Below, piece after piece: positions 5,333 to 5,720 of a stretch of 5,720 nt of DNA. The notes beneath the pieces are model-generated. The model was not told where the DNA came from and ran no database searches. It worked only from the letters and a program-made list of their open reading frames with translations. Origin of the DNA: Gammaproteobacteria bacterium (lineage in GTDB: Bacteria > Pseudomonadota > Gammaproteobacteria > GCA-001735895); contig QIJI01000161.1 of assembly GCA_003231795.1 (NCBI GenBank), positions 1 to 5,720 on the forward strand, in the 5' to 3' direction. The position numbers and the translations under genes were made by a program. Positions within the stretch are counted from its first letter, which is position 1. Every line of letters starts with the position of its first letter.

Positions 5333-5720
5333 AAGCCCTGGTAAAAGCGTATGACAAACCCGGACTGTGGTTGCAGGATGTGCCAAAACCGGAACCGGGT
5401 CCCGAAGATGTTTTAATCAAGGTGAACGAAGTTGCAATCTGTGGCACTGATTTGCATATCTATAACTGGGATCAATGGGCGCAGGAGCATGTGCCGGTGC
5501 CAATGACGGTTGGGCATGAGTATATCGGGATCATCGAAGCCATCGGTGACTTGGTGCACTCGGTTCAGGTTGGCGACCGGGTATCGGGCGAGGGGCATAT
5601 CATGTGCGGTGAATGTCGCAATTGCCGGGCTGGTCGCGGGCATTTGTGTAGAGATACGCGGGGTGTCGGGGTTAACCGGCCGGGTGCTTTTGCCGAGTAT
5701 GTCTGCATACCCGCGCAAAA
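5329..5720 (+). CDS. tdh: L-threonine 3-dehydrogenase (N-terminal 130 residues; 3' end outside window)
   Basis: A zinc-dependent medium-chain dehydrogenase that oxidises L-threonine with NAD+ to 2-amino-3-oxobutyrate, which Kbl then cleaves. The visible part is the GroES-like catalytic domain. Catalytic zinc residues are C38 in ICGTDLHIYNWD (37-48), H63 and E64 in VGHEY. T40 and H43 of the same block are conserved for proton relay and substrate specificity. Structural zinc cysteines are C93, C96, C99 and C107 in the lobe following GEGH (87-90). The GVGVNRPGAFAEY block (112-124) is typical of bacterial Tdh. The Rossmann domain lies beyond the window. ATG at 5329 overlaps the kbl stop (ATGA) and has SD GGAGG at 5320-5324, so the two are probably co-translated. 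Confidence 0.95.
   Translation, partial: MKALVKAYDKPGLWLQDVPKPEPGPEDVLIKVNEVAICGTDLHIYNWDQWAQEHVPVPMTVGHEYIGIIEAIGDLVHSVQVGDRVSGEGHIMCGECRNCRAGRGHLCRDTRGVGVNRPGAFAEYVCIPAQ

Noticed and set aside
4562..5386. 274-codon minus-strand open frame opposite kbl
   Set aside because: It is fully antisense to kbl, whose catalytic motifs are unmistakable; the translation is rich in His, Thr, Gln and Cys, as expected for a shadow frame.
1..5720. CRISPR array, tRNA, insertion sequence ends or attachment sites
   Set aside because: No regularly spaced repeats, cloverleaf-like segment, transposase or terminal inverted repeats with target duplications were seen in either strand.

Overview
The window looks like chromosomal DNA of a Gram-negative proteobacterium, most likely a marine or aquatic gammaproteobacterium. 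The reasons are moderate GC, densely packed genes with Shine-Dalgarno (SD) sites, an E. coli-like kbl-tdh operon, and an M24-family protein resembling the DMSP lyase DddP of marine bacteria. This placement is inference; there is no rRNA or other phylogenetic marker.

Layout. (1) Positions 1-909, minus strand: the first 303 codons of an MFS transporter of the YcaD-like type, running off the left edge. (2) Positions 910-1048: a 139-bp divergent intergenic region with a perfect 12-bp inverted repeat (949-960 and 991-1002, 42 bp apart) that overlaps candidate promoters facing both ways. (3) Positions 1049-3866, plus strand: a three-gene operon. It encodes a PLP-dependent threonine aldolase-like enzyme, an M24/creatinase-fold protein carrying every DddP catalytic residue I can place, and a small cupin of the thiol-dioxygenase-like type that starts at TTG behind a perfect AGGAGG. 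The first two genes overlap by ATGA. (4) Positions 3867-4126: about 260 bp without a normal gene, holding two coding-like stretches with no start codon and a short hairpin next to the kbl ribosome binding site. (5) Positions 4127-5720, plus strand: kbl (complete) and tdh (first 130 codons), overlapping by ATGA. Together they form the threonine dehydrogenase pathway to glycine and acetyl-CoA.

How the parts may work together. kbl-tdh is a textbook threonine degradation pair. The upstream three-gene operon plus the divergent transporter is the unusual part. The aldolase lacks the conserved ENTHN histidine, the M24 protein looks like a lyase/DddP relative rather than a peptidase, and the cupin resembles thiol dioxygenases. 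My working hypothesis is a small, transcriptionally regulated uptake-and-catabolism module. Its substrate may be a beta-hydroxy-amino-acid-like or organosulfur/betaine compound whose product feeds glycine metabolism. The individual family assignments are well supported; the combined pathway is inference.
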